Assembly (NCBI RefSeq): GCF_963662885.1
Contig: NZ_OY760062.1
Coordinates: 248,001 to 312,000 of the forward strand
Length of the DNA: 64,000 nt
From: an uncultured Pseudodesulfovibrio sp.
Lineage (GTDB): Bacteria > Desulfobacterota > Desulfovibrionia > Desulfovibrionales > Desulfovibrionaceae
Direction: 5' to 3'
Below the pieces are notes generated by a model. The model was given only the letters and a program-made list of their open reading frames with translations, did not search any database and had not been told where the DNA came from. Positions 25,582 to 34,395 of this stretch are shown here, piece by piece. How positions within the stretch are numbered: position 1 is the first letter of the stretch; every line of letters starts with the position of its first letter. Made by a program: the position numbers and the translations under genes.

Positions 25582-26598
25582 ATGAAAACAGTACCTGTAC
25601 AAGATGCCGTAGGCATGGTGCTTTGCCATGACATGACCAAGATCGTCCCAGGGGAAACCAAGGGGCCCGTGTTCCGAAAGGGGCACATCATAATGGAGGA
25701 GGATGTCCAGACGCTGCTCGAAATCGGCAAGGAGCATATCTACGTACTGGACATGGAAAAAGGCTGTATTCATGAAAACGAGGCAGCACACCGCATAGCC
25801 AACGCGGCTGTCGGTCCCAACATCACCCTGTCGGACGTGTCCGAAGGGCGTATCAATTTCATTGCCGACCCCGGCCTGCTCGACGTCAACGTCGAGGCTC
25901 TCAACCGCATCAATTCCATCGAAGAAGTCGTTCTGGCCACTTTGCATACGGGCCAGCAGGTTACCGAGACGCGCCCCGTGGCCGGTACCCGCGTGGTTCC
26001 GCTGGTCATCGATGAGGAAAAGATCCGCCAGGTGGAGGCCATCTGCGCCGAATACGACTACGTGGTCGGCATCCGGCCTTTCAGACACCTCTCCGTCGGT
26101 CTGGTGACCACAGGGAGTGAGGTCTACCACGGGCGTATCAAGGACAAGTTCGGCCCCGTCATCCGAAAGAAATTTTCCAAGCTTGGTTCCGAAGTCATGG
26201 GTCAGACCCTGACTTCCGACGATCCCGCCATGACCCGCGACGCCATTATGGCGTTCATCGCCCAGGGGGCTGAGATGGTCGTGGTCACCGGCGGCATGTC
26301 CGTGGACCCGGACGACCAGACGCCCACGGCCATTCGGCTGACCGGCGCGGACGTGGTCACTTATGGCTCTCCCACGTTCCCCGGAGTCATGTTCATGGTC
26401 GCAGAACTCAACGGCGTACCCATTCTGGGGCTGCCGGGCTGCGTCATGTACTACCGGGCATCCGTATTCGATCTGATCGTCCCGCGCTTGCTGGCCGGGG
26501 AAAAGGTCAGCCGGGAGGACATCGTATCCTTGGGGCATGGCGGTTTTTGTGCGACCTGCGAGGTTTGCCGCTATCCCATCTGCCCCTTCGGTAAATAG
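25582..26598 (+). CDS. MoeA/MogA-like molybdopterin-binding protein with C-terminal cysteine cluster
   Basis: Protein of 338 residues with a molybdopterin-binding (MoCF_biosynth) domain in its second half: VGLVTTGSEVYHGRIKDKFG, then VVVTGGMSVDPDDQTP and VPILGLPGCVMYY. That fold adenylates molybdopterin or inserts the metal. The N-terminal half (FRKGHIIMEEDVQTLLEIGKE) resembles the SAF/MoeA-N region of related proteins. Unusual is the C-terminus, where C323, C326, C329 and C334 form a CxxCxxCxxxxC group that standard MoeA lacks. GGAGGAG precedes the ATG. It ends 65 nt before the aldehyde oxidoreductase, whose cofactor it probably serves. Confidence 0.85.
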   Translation: MKTVPVQDAVGMVLCHDMTKIVPGETKGPVFRKGHIIMEEDVQTLLEIGKEHIYVLDMEKGCIHENEAAHRIANAAVGPNITLSDVSEGRINFIADPGLLDVNVEALNRINSIEEVVLATLHTGQQVTETRPVAGTRVVPLVIDEEKIRQVEAICAEYDYVVGIRPFRHLSVGLVTTGSEVYHGRIKDKFGPVIRKKFSKLGSEVMGQTLTSDDPAMTRDAIMAFIAQGAEMVVVTGGMSVDPDDQTPTAIRLTGADVVTYGSPTFPGVMFMVAELNGVPILGLPGCVMYYRASVFDLIVPRLLAGEKVSREDIVSLGHGGFCATCEVCRYPICPFGK

Positions 26599-26663
26599 AT
26601 CAAGGTTCCTTGGGAACTCAACCCATCTGCGAGACAGTGAGAACAAATAGGAGGAAAACTGTC

Positions 26664-29381
26664 ATGATTAAACGGACGCTCCAAGTAAACGGAGTCTCCA
26701 GGGTCGTTGTGTGCGAGCCTGAAGAATCCCTGGCCAACGTGTTGCGCCAGAATCTGGGACTGACCAGTGTTAAGGTCGGTTGCGGCACCGGCCAGTGCGG
26801 CAGCTGCACCATCCTGCGGGACGGCAAGCTGGTTCGTTCCTGCACGGTCAAGATGAAACGGGTGAAAAACAGCACCCAGATCATGACCCTTGAGGGTCTT
26901 GGCACCCCCGACAACCTGCATCCCATCCAGATGGCCTGGATCGCCTTCGGTGGCGCTCAGTGCGGCTTTTGCTCGCCCGGCTTCCTGGTATCCACTTACG
27001 CTCTGCTGACCGAGAATCCGAGCCCGACCCGCGACGAGGTCCGTGACTGGTTCCAGAAGCACAAGAACGTCTGCCGCTGCACCGGCTACAAGCCGCTGGT
27101 CGACGCTGTCATGGCCGCCGCTGAAGTCATGCGTGGCGACAAGCCCATGGACGATCTGATCTTCAAGATCCCCGAAGATGGCCGCATCTGGAACACCCAT
27201 TATCCCCGTCCCACCGCCGTGGCCAAGGTCACCGGCACCTGGGACTTCGGCGCGGACATGGGTCTTCGCCTGCCTCCTGGAAGCCTGTACTGCGAGCTGG
27301 TTCAGGCCGAGGTCTCCCATGCCAATATCCTGTCCATCGACGTGGCCGAGGCCGAGGCTGTCCCCGGCGTGTTCAAGGTCGTCACCCACAAGGACGTCAA
27401 GGGCAAGAACCGTATCACCGGTCTGATCACCTTCCCGAGCAACCTCGGTGACGGCTGGGATCGTCCCATCCTGTGCGACGAAAAAATCTTCCAGTACGGT
27501 GACGCCATCGCCATCGTTTGCGCCGAGAGCCCCGAGGCCGCTAAGGAAGGCGCCAAGAAGGTCAAGGTTGAGCTGGAACAGCTGCCCGAATACATGAGCG
27601 CTCCCGCGGCCATGGCCGAGGACGCCATCGAGATTCACCCCGGCACCCCCAACGTCTACTACATTCAGAAAGAGGCCAAGGGACCAGACACCAAGCCCAT
27701 CTTCGAGAATGCCGACGTGGTTGTCGAGGGTGATTACTACACCCAGCGCCAGCCGCACATGCCCATCGAGCCTGACGTAGGGTTCGCCTACATGGGTGAG
27801 GACGACAAGCTGTTCATCCACTCCAAGTCCATCGGCATCCATCTGCATCTGCTGATGATCGCTCCCGGCCTGGGCGTGGAACCCGAGAATCTGGTCCTGG
27901 TCCAGAACCCCACCGGCGGTACCTTCGGCTACAAGTTCTCCCCGACCATGGAAGCTCTTGTCGGCGCAGCCGCCATGGCTACCGGCCGTCCGGTCTTCCT
28001 GAACTACACCTGGAAACAGCAGCAGCAGTACACCGGTAAGCGTTCTCCGCAGTTCACCACCGTGCGTCTGGCCTCCACCAAGGACGGCAAGCTGCTCGGC
28101 ATGGAGACCGACTGGACCGTGGACCATGGTCCGTACTCCGAGTTCGGCGACCTGCTGACTCTGCGCGGCGCGCAGTACATCGGTTCCGGTTACGACATCC
28201 CGGCCATCCGCGGCGAAGGTCGCACCGTCTGCACCAACCACTGCTGGGGCGCGGCTTTCCGCGGCTACGGCGCTCCCGAGGCGGAGTTCCCCTCTGAAGT
28301 GTGTATGGACGAGCTGGCCGAAAAGCTGGGCATGGACCCGCTGGAACTGCGTTACAAGAACGTCTACCGCAAGGGTTCCACCACCCCCACCGGTCAGGAC
28401 CCCGAAGTCTACTCTCTGCCCGAGATGATCGACAAGGTTCGTCCCCGGTACGAAGAGTTCAAGAAATACGCTGCTGAAAACTCCACCGACGCCAAGAAAC
28501 TCGGCGTGGGTGTCTCCATCGGCGTCTACGGTTCCGGCCTGGACGGCCCGGATACCGCCGAAGTCGATATCGCTCTGAACGAAGACGGCACTGTCACCGT
28601 GTACTCCGCTTGGGGCGACCACGGCCAGGGCGCCGACATGGGTACTCTGGGCACCGCCCATGAGGCTCTGCGTCCCCTGAACCTGACCCCGGACCAGATC
28701 CACCTGATGATGGCCGACACCAGCTTCGCTCCCGCAGCCGGCCCGGCTGGCGGCAGCCGCTCCCAGGTCGTCGTCGGACAGGCCACCAAGAACGCCTGCG
28801 ATCAGCTCGTGGAAGCCATGAAGAAACCCGACGGTTCCTTCCGCACCTACGAGGAAATGGTCGCCGACGGTCTCGAGCTGCTGTACCACGGCAAGTGGAC
28901 CGCTCCGGCCAACGACTGCGACGCCAACGGCCAGGGCAACCCGTTCTGCTGCTACATGTACGGTGTGTTCCTGTCCCTGGTTTCCGTGGACACCGCCACC
29001 GGTAAGACCACGGTCGAGAAGATGGTTACCGTGGCCGACATCGGTGTGGTCAACAACTACCTCGTTGTTGACGGCCAGATCCACGGCGGTATCGCCCAGG
29101 GCATCGGCCTGGCGCTGACCGAAGACTACGAGGACATCAAGAAGCACTCCAACATGGCCGGCGCGGGCATCCCCTACATCAAGGATATCCCGGACGACAT
29201 GGAGATCATCTACGTGGAAACCCCGCGTCCCGACGGTCCCTTCGGCGCTTCCGGTGTCGGCGAGATGCCGCTGACCGCCCCGCACGCGGCGATCATCAAC
29301 GCCATCTACAACGCTTGTGGCGCGCGTATCCGCCACCTGCCCGCCTACCCCGAGAAAGTGCTCGCCGCTCTCAAGGGCTAG
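26664..29381 (+). CDS. mop: molybdenum aldehyde oxidoreductase (Mop type)
   Basis: Xanthine oxidase family enzyme oxidising aldehydes to acids, 905 residues, no signal peptide. The [2Fe-2S] cysteines are C40, C45, C48, C60 and C100, C103, C137, C139, the same positions as in D. gigas aldehyde oxidoreductase. The molybdopterin domains follow, with GGTFGYKFSP, FRGYGAPE and the catalytic glutamate E867 in GASGVGEMPL. No FAD domain is present, so electrons leave by the iron-sulfur clusters, in D. gigas to flavodoxin. AGGAGG lies 9 nt before the ATG at 26664. D. gigas Mop uses molybdopterin cytosine dinucleotide, which fits the MocA-like gene downstream. A terminator follows. Confidence 0.96.
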   Translation: MIKRTLQVNGVSRVVVCEPEESLANVLRQNLGLTSVKVGCGTGQCGSCTILRDGKLVRSCTVKMKRVKNSTQIMTLEGLGTPDNLHPIQMAWIAFGGAQCGFCSPGFLVSTYALLTENPSPTRDEVRDWFQKHKNVCRCTGYKPLVDAVMAAAEVMRGDKPMDDLIFKIPEDGRIWNTHYPRPTAVAKVTGTWDFGADMGLRLPPGSLYCELVQAEVSHANILSIDVAEAEAVPGVFKVVTHKDVKGKNRITGLITFPSNLGDGWDRPILCDEKIFQYGDAIAIVCAESPEAAKEGAKKVKVELEQLPEYMSAPAAMAEDAIEIHPGTPNVYYIQKEAKGPDTKPIFENADVVVEGDYYTQRQPHMPIEPDVGFAYMGEDDKLFIHSKSIGIHLHLLMIAPGLGVEPENLVLVQNPTGGTFGYKFSPTMEALVGAAAMATGRPVFLNYTWKQQQQYTGKRSPQFTTVRLASTKDGKLLGMETDWTVDHGPYSEFGDLLTLRGAQYIGSGYDIPAIRGEGRTVCTNHCWGAAFRGYGAPEAEFPSEVCMDELAEKLGMDPLELRYKNVYRKGSTTPTGQDPEVYSLPEMIDKVRPRYEEFKKYAAENSTDAKKLGVGVSIGVYGSGLDGPDTAEVDIALNEDGTVTVYSAWGDHGQGADMGTLGTAHEALRPLNLTPDQIHLMMADTSFAPAAGPAGGSRSQVVVGQATKNACDQLVEAMKKPDGSFRTYEEMVADGLELLYHGKWTAPANDCDANGQGNPFCCYMYGVFLSLVSVDTATGKTTVEKMVTVADIGVVNNYLVVDGQIHGGIAQGIGLALTEDYEDIKKHSNMAGAGIPYIKDIPDDMEIIYVETPRPDGPFGASGVGEMPLTAPHAAIINAIYNACGARIRHLPAYPEKVLAALKG

Positions 29382-29401
29382 TAGGATAGCTGTAACAAAC
29401 G

Positions 29402-29433
29402 GCGGCCCATGCCTTGGCATGGGCCGCTTTTTT
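29402..29433 (+). terminator. terminator after mop
   Basis: A perfect 11-bp stem (29402-29412 with 29417-29427) around CTTG, then six T residues. It separates the abundant oxidoreductase message from the accessory genes, perhaps only partially since they start 17 nt later. Confidence 0.88.
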
Positions 29434-29449
29434 CCGTAAGTGGGGACCA

Positions 29450-31696
29450 ATGGAACAAGCCGAACTGAGACAATGGGAAAACAAGTGTATTCAGGAGGAG
29501 TCGCCTAAATGCATGGCGGCTTGCCCCCTGCATGTGGACGCGCGCGAGTGTTGCTCCTTGCTGGCGGCCAAGCGTGTGGACAAGGCATGGGCCGTTCTGG
29601 CCAAGACCATGCCTCTGCCCGGAGTCCTGGCCCGGGCCTGCGACGCGCCTTGCAAGGCGGCCTGTCTGCGCGGCGAGAAGGGCGGTCCCATAGAGATGGG
29701 TGCACTGGAACGCTTTTTGGCGGATGCGGCCCAACCGGCCAAACCGCCTCGGCCCTTGCCGCGCAACGGCAAATCCGTGGCCGTTATCGGCGGTTCCATG
29801 ACCGGCCTGTGCGCGGCCTGGGAGATTGCCCGCAAAGGCTTTGCCGTGACCGTTTTTTGTGAAGTCCCCAATGTCGGTTGTGATTTGCCCGAAGGGGTCC
29901 TGGACAGTGAAATCGAGGCCATGGACCGCATGGGCGTGTCCATCCGGTCCGGGGTGACCCTCAGCCAGGAGTTGGTAGAAGGCCAACTGGAGGAGTGCGA
30001 CGCGGTCTTCGTGGACAGCGACGGCGTCCCCGAGGCGGTCCGCTATTTTGGCGAACCCGATGAAATGACGTTGGGCACCAACCGGCTGGGACTCTTCGCC
30101 AGCCGTGTGGGCGAGCCCTCACCCGTGTTTCAAGCCGCAGCCGGACGGCGCGCAGCCAACTCCATCATGCGTTTTTCCCAGGGTGTTTCCATGGTCAAGA
30201 GCCGCGAGCTCGAAGGACCATACGAAACACGTCTGTTCACCAATTTGAGCAAGGTCGAACCGGTTGCTCCCGTGAATGTGGGGGGCGGATACGATGAAGC
30301 CTCCGCGGTGCAGGAAGCTGCCCGCTGTCTCAAGTGTGACTGCATGGAATGCGTCAAGGGGTGTGTCTACCTCAAGCACTTCAAGCAGTATCCCAAGGTT
30401 TACGTTCGTCAGGTTTACAACAACGAGGCCATTGTCAAAGGCACCCGTCAGGCCAACAAGATGATCAACTCGTGCATGCTGTGCGGCCTGTGCGAAACGG
30501 TCTGTCCCGAAGATTTTTCCATGGCCGACGTTTGCCTGGAGGCCCGGCGGGGTATGGTGGACAAGGGGACCATGCCGCCCTCGGCCCACGAGTTCGCCTT
30601 ACGCGACATGGCCTTTGCCGACGGCGACAAGTGCGCGCTGGCCCGGCATGCTCCGGGTGAGAACTCGAGCGAATACGTCTTTTTCCCCGGCTGCCAGCTG
30701 ACCGCCACGGATCCCGGAGGGGCGGAGCGCGCCTATGCGGACCTCCGTGAGCGGTTGGGCAAGGTCGGGTTGATTCTGCGCTGCTGCGGCGCTCCGGCCG
30801 CCTGGTCCGGGCGCAAGGCTTTATTCCAGGAGTCCCTGGCGGAGTTGAAAACCGCCTGGCAGGGGCTGGGCTCGCCGCGCATCATCGCTGCCTGTCCTTC
30901 CTGCATCAAGATTTTGCGCGAAGCCATGCCCGAGGCGGAGATCGTTTCCCATTGGTCCATTCTGAGTGCGCTCGGCCTGCCGGAATCGGCCTTGAAGACG
31001 GGCGGGACCCTGGCCGTGAACGATCCCTGTGCGGCCCGCGAGGACGGGGCGTTGCGTGGGGATGTGCGCACCCTGCTGGATTCCATGGGCGTGTCCATGG
31101 TCGAACCCGAGTACACCGGAGAGCTGACCCAGTGCTGCGGCTACGGCGGCCTGCTCAACGAGGTGAATCCGGATCTCGGTCAGGCCGCGGCCAGGGCGCG
31201 CGCCGATGCCGTGGATGAGGATTACGTGACCTACTGCGCCATGTGCCGGGAAATGATCGCCCGAACAGGCAAGACGGCCATGCACCTCTATGATTTGGTT
31301 TACCCGGGCGCAGAAAAGCCGGGCGCGCGGCCGACGCCGGGGCACTCCGAGCGCCGCGAGAACCGTGTCCATCTCAGGGAAAAGCTCCTGCGCGAGCTGT
31401 GGAGCGAGTCGGGCGATGTCGCGGCCGAGGACTTCGAGAAGGTTCTGATGGACTGTACCGAAGCGGGCGCGGCGGCCATGGAGGAGCGACGCATCCTGAC
31501 GAGCGACGTGCAGAAGGTGCTGCTCCAGGCGGAGCGATCCGGCAAGCATCTGGTCCATGGCGAGACCGGCCATTTGCTGGCCTCGTTCCGGCCGGCCGTG
31601 GTGACTTATTGGGTTGAATATGAACGAACGGACGGTGGATACCTGGTGCACAACGCCTGGTGCCATCGCATGAAGATAAAGGGAGGTCAGCCATGA
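29450..31696 (+). CDS. GltD-like / dicluster / CCG-domain oxidoreductase of the aldehyde oxidoreductase locus
   Basis: A 748-residue multidomain redox protein. Residues 1-95 resemble the GltD N-terminal iron-sulfur domain (C13, C21, C25, C64, C68, C72). Residues about 107-210 look like a dinucleotide fold, but its loop reads GGSMTG, with Ser replacing the second conserved Gly, and the usual long FAD/NAD region is missing. About 290-380 has two clusters (CLKCDCMECVKGC and CMLCGLCETVC). About 400-620 carries heterodisulfide-reductase-type CCG motifs (CCGAPAAWSG, CCGYGGLL). The last 115 residues are an unassigned domain. It is a likely electron acceptor for the oxidoreductase; its 3' end overlaps the next gene by 4 nt. 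Confidence 0.8.
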   Translation: MEQAELRQWENKCIQEESPKCMAACPLHVDARECCSLLAAKRVDKAWAVLAKTMPLPGVLARACDAPCKAACLRGEKGGPIEMGALERFLADAAQPAKPPRPLPRNGKSVAVIGGSMTGLCAAWEIARKGFAVTVFCEVPNVGCDLPEGVLDSEIEAMDRMGVSIRSGVTLSQELVEGQLEECDAVFVDSDGVPEAVRYFGEPDEMTLGTNRLGLFASRVGEPSPVFQAAAGRRAANSIMRFSQGVSMVKSRELEGPYETRLFTNLSKVEPVAPVNVGGGYDEASAVQEAARCLKCDCMECVKGCVYLKHFKQYPKVYVRQVYNNEAIVKGTRQANKMINSCMLCGLCETVCPEDFSMADVCLEARRGMVDKGTMPPSAHEFALRDMAFADGDKCALARHAPGENSSEYVFFPGCQLTATDPGGAERAYADLRERLGKVGLILRCCGAPAAWSGRKALFQESLAELKTAWQGLGSPRIIAACPSCIKILREAMPEAEIVSHWSILSALGLPESALKTGGTLAVNDPCAAREDGALRGDVRTLLDSMGVSMVEPEYTGELTQCCGYGGLLNEVNPDLGQAAARARADAVDEDYVTYCAMCREMIARTGKTAMHLYDLVYPGAEKPGARPTPGHSERRENRVHLREKLLRELWSESGDVAAEDFEKVLMDCTEAGAAAMEERRILTSDVQKVLLQAERSGKHLVHGETGHLLASFRPAVVTYWVEYERTDGGYLVHNAWCHRMKIKGGQP

Positions 31697-31908
31697 GCGT
31701 GATTACGGTACCGGGAACCGGAGCCGGGGGGTGGCGATGCGGCCCTTGCGACGAGGACATGGTCATGAAACCGGTGGAGCTGACCTATCTCAACTCCCAG
31801 TTCAACGTGGAGCTGCCCGCCTGCCCCAAGTGCGGCTACGTGCTTATCCCCGAACAGCTGGCCCTGGGCAAGATGTACCAGGTGGAGCAGTTGCTGGAGG
31901 ACAAATAG
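31693..31908 (+). CDS. double-CxxC miniprotein (DVU1557-like)
   Basis: A 71-residue protein with CGPC (C16, C19) and CPKC (C44, C47), separated by 24 residues. That is either a zinc ribbon or a small redox protein; CGPC is the thioredoxin active-site sequence. The ATG overlaps the preceding stop by 4 nt, with GGGAGG upstream. It sits between the dicluster protein and the methyltransferase, and the chain of overlaps shows co-translation. The function is not known; a sulfur-handling or metal-carrying role in cofactor maturation is inference. Confidence 0.8.
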   Translation: MSVITVPGTGAGGWRCGPCDEDMVMKPVELTYLNSQFNVELPACPKCGYVLIPEQLALGKMYQVEQLLEDK

Positions 31909-31910
31909 AC

Positions 31911-32564
31911 GTGACCCTCGTGTCGAGTCCGTTGTGGGAGCGCGACGAGCTGCGCGCCGTAGCCGGGGAGACGCTCCGGCCGGGCGGGTTCGAACTGACT
32001 GACCGGGCGGCTGAATATCTCGGCCTGGTGCCAGGACAGTTCGTTCTGGACGTGGGGGCGGGACTCGGGGCCACCGTATCCCGCTTACGGTCGCGCTACG
32101 GGGTTCGGACCTGGGGCGTGGAGCCGTCCGCGGACCAGCTCGCACGGGCCGACGGAGCGCAGGGACTTATCCAAGGCCGCGGTGACTGTCTGCCTTTTCA
32201 AGGCGGAAGTTTCGACGCGCTGTTTTGCGAGTGCGTGCTTTCCCTGTTTGAAGACCGGCCCGGCGGGCTGGCCGAGTTCCATCGGGTGCTCAAGCCTGGT
32301 GGAGGGCTGGTCCTGTCCGATTTGTGTGCGTCCGGTGCTCCTGTTGGGGACGGCATGTCCTGCGCCGATCGGGCCGGGGCTCTGGATGAGACCGCCCGAC
32401 TGGTTCGCGAGGCCGGTTTTGTCGTGAAATTGCTGGAAGACCATTCCGCTCACCTGCGCGATCTGGCTGCCCGTCTCGCCTGGACCGGCGAGGGAGTCGC
32501 CTGCGGTTGTGGCCGGGGATTGGGATATTTTTTGATGATCGCGCAAAAGCAAGGAGCAGATTGA
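31911..32564 (+). CDS. SAM-dependent methyltransferase of the aldehyde oxidoreductase locus
   Basis: Class I methyltransferase of 217 residues. Motif I is VLDVGAGLGATV (about 45-56), then WGVEPSADQL, the acidic loop CLPFQGGSFDALFCECVLSL and FHRVLKPGGGLVLSD. The substrate is unknown. The C-terminal CGCGRGLGYFLMI has a C-x-C pair unusual for this superfamily. The GTG at 31911 is 2 nt after the previous stop, with GGAGG 10 nt upstream; no ATG is available at the family N-terminus. The stop overlaps the next start (TGATG). It resembles the methyltransferase I recall in the D. vulgaris DVU1556 position. Confidence 0.82.
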   Translation: MTLVSSPLWERDELRAVAGETLRPGGFELTDRAAEYLGLVPGQFVLDVGAGLGATVSRLRSRYGVRTWGVEPSADQLARADGAQGLIQGRGDCLPFQGGSFDALFCECVLSLFEDRPGGLAEFHRVLKPGGGLVLSDLCASGAPVGDGMSCADRAGALDETARLVREAGFVVKLLEDHSAHLRDLAARLAWTGEGVACGCGRGLGYFLMIAQKQGAD

Positions 32565-33019
32565 TGTTGGACGACGCCGGACTCCGGGTAATGGAACTGG
32601 CCGGAAAAGGGTATTGCTGCAGCCAGATGATGGTCATCATGGCCCTGGATGAAATGGGTCGCGAGGACCCGGATCTGGTGCGGGCCGCTGGCGGCCTGTG
32701 CGACGGTCTGGGCGATTGCGCCGGGCCGTGCGGCGTGCTCACCGGGGCGACTCTCGCGCTTGGCCTGTATGCGGGCAAGGGCATGGATATGGAAGAGCCC
32801 GAGGACTGCCTGCCGGTCATGCTCGAGTCTCTGCGTGACTGGTTTACGGAACGGACCCTGGAATACGGCGGGACCTCCTGCGGCGCCATCCTGGACGGCT
32901 CGTGCGGCCAGCCTCATCCCACCCGTTGTGGCGGGCTGATCGGCGAGGCCAACGCCAAGGTTCGAGAGATATTGGTGGACAACGGTCTGGACCCGGCCGA
33001 GGGACGCGAGTTGCCGTGA
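32564..33019 (+). CDS. C-GCAxxG-C-C family protein
   Basis: A 151-residue cysteine-rich protein of the family named for its C-GCAxxG-C-C motif, thought to bind a metal or redox group but without proven function. Visible are GYCCSQMM (C18, C19), GGLCDGLGDCAGPCGVLTGA (C46, C52, C56), C82, then TSCGAILDGSCG (C106, C114) and C122. The ATG at 32564 overlaps the methyltransferase stop by 1 nt, and AAGGAG is upstream. Its tight coupling between a methyltransferase and a radical SAM gene suggests a joint pathway. Confidence 0.85.
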   Translation: MLDDAGLRVMELAGKGYCCSQMMVIMALDEMGREDPDLVRAAGGLCDGLGDCAGPCGVLTGATLALGLYAGKGMDMEEPEDCLPVMLESLRDWFTERTLEYGGTSCGAILDGSCGQPHPTRCGGLIGEANAKVREILVDNGLDPAEGRELP

Positions 33020-34395
33020 CCTTGAGCCCGAGAAGTGTCTGCCCGGTCTGTCTCAAGCCGATTCCGGCCAGCCACGAGACCGTGGATGACGAGACCTTTC
33101 TGGTCAAAAGCTGCCCCGATCATGGGGAGTTTCGCACCGTAGTCTGGCGCGGAGAGCCGTCTTTCGAGTCCTGGGCCCGCCCCAAGGTCCCTTCCGGTCC
33201 CAAACAGGCCTTTACCAAGGTGGAGCAGGGCTGTCCGCTGGACTGCGGCCTCTGCGACGCCCACCGTCAGCACACCTGCACCGCGCTCATTGAGGTCACC
33301 TGGCGCTGCGATCTGGGTTGCCCGGTCTGTTTCGCCTCTTCCGGCAAGGCTGCGTCGCCCGATCCTACCATGGAGGAACTCGGCCACCTGTTCGATCGGG
33401 TGGAGCAGGCCTCTGGGCATTGCAATATCCAGCTTTCCGGCGGCGAGCCCACAGTGCGCGAGGACCTGCCCGAGATTATCCGCCAGGCCAAGGCCAAGGG
33501 CTTTCCATTTATCCAATTGAACACCAACGGGCTGCGGATCGGGAAAGAACCGGGCTATGCGCACCGATTGGCCGAGGCCGGTCTGGATTCGGTCTTTCTC
33601 CAGTTCGACGGGCCCCGGGACCATATCTTTCAAAGCCTGCGGGGACGCCCTCTGCTTGAGACCAAGCTTGCGGCCCTGGACGCCCTGGCCGAGGCCGGGG
33701 TGGGCATTATTCTGGTGCCCACGCTGGTGCCCGGCGTCAACGACCGTGATCTGGGCAACATCCTCCGGCTGGCTGTGGAGCGTTCTCCGGCCGTGCGTGG
33801 GGTCCATTTCCAACCGGTCAGCTATTTCGGTCGGTATCCCAAACAGCCGGACGACCATGAACGCATCACGCTGCCCGAGATCATGCGAGGCCTGGAAACA
33901 CAGACTGACGGAATGCTCCGGGCCGTGGATTTTCGGCCCCCGGGGTGTGAGCACGCTTTCTGTTCGTTTCATGCCAACTACGTGGTCACCGAGCAGGGCG
34001 GTCTGACCCGGCTCTCTTCCGGCGGGTCCTGCGGCTGTACACCGCGCCCGGCCTCTGAAGGCGCGGATGCGGCCAAGGCGTTCGTCAAGCGCCAGTGGAG
34101 TTCACCGGACAAACAACTGCCCATGGCCTTTGACTGTGCACCGGAAAACCCGAGCAGCGCCGAACCGGAGGACGCCCTGGATGCTTTCATCCGGCGGGCG
34201 GCCACGCACACTTTTGCCGTTTCGGCCATGGCTTTCCAGGACTGCTGGACTCTGGACCTCGAACGGCTCAAAGGGTGCTGCATTCATGAGGTCTCGCCTG
34301 ATGGGCGGCTTATCCCGTTTTGCGCCTACAACCTGACGTCCATGGACGGCGAAACCCTGTATCGGGGGAAATGTCATGGGCCGAACCCCGCTTGA
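33016..34395 (+). CDS. radical SAM enzyme (TrsS-like) of the aldehyde oxidoreductase locus
   Basis: Radical SAM protein of 459 residues. An N-terminal zinc-ribbon-like part has C9, C12 and C33 (CPDHGEF); C73, C77, C80 form a second group; the [4Fe-4S]-SAM triad is C98-x3-C102-x2-C105 in WRCDLGCPVCF, followed by LSGGEPTVREDLPEI. The C-terminal region reads GCCIHEVSPDGRLIPFCAYN, as in MJ0619-like enzymes that build archaeal lipids. I recall homologues named TrsS, some with selenocysteine; here all positions are Cys codons. The GTG at 33016 overlaps the previous stop; TTG at 33022 is possible. The next gene begins 20 nt before its stop. Confidence 0.85.
   Translation: MTLSPRSVCPVCLKPIPASHETVDDETFLVKSCPDHGEFRTVVWRGEPSFESWARPKVPSGPKQAFTKVEQGCPLDCGLCDAHRQHTCTALIEVTWRCDLGCPVCFASSGKAASPDPTMEELGHLFDRVEQASGHCNIQLSGGEPTVREDLPEIIRQAKAKGFPFIQLNTNGLRIGKEPGYAHRLAEAGLDSVFLQFDGPRDHIFQSLRGRPLLETKLAALDALAEAGVGIILVPTLVPGVNDRDLGNILRLAVERSPAVRGVHFQPVSYFGRYPKQPDDHERITLPEIMRGLETQTDGMLRAVDFRPPGCEHAFCSFHANYVVTEQGGLTRLSSGGSCGCTPRPASEGADAAKAFVKRQWSSPDKQLPMAFDCAPENPSSAEPEDALDAFIRRAATHTFAVSAMAFQDCWTLDLERLKGCCIHEVSPDGRLIPFCAYNLTSMDGETLYRGKCHGPNPA

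Noticed and set aside
26571..29450. 959-codon minus-strand open frame opposite mop
   Set aside because: Antisense of an unmistakable aldehyde oxidoreductase; the protein is a low-complexity shadow without domains.
32562..32564. TGA between methyltransferase and C-GCAxxG-C-C gene as a possible selenocysteine codon
   Set aside because: The next gene has its own ATG overlapping it and AAGGAG upstream, and the methyltransferase is already full length.
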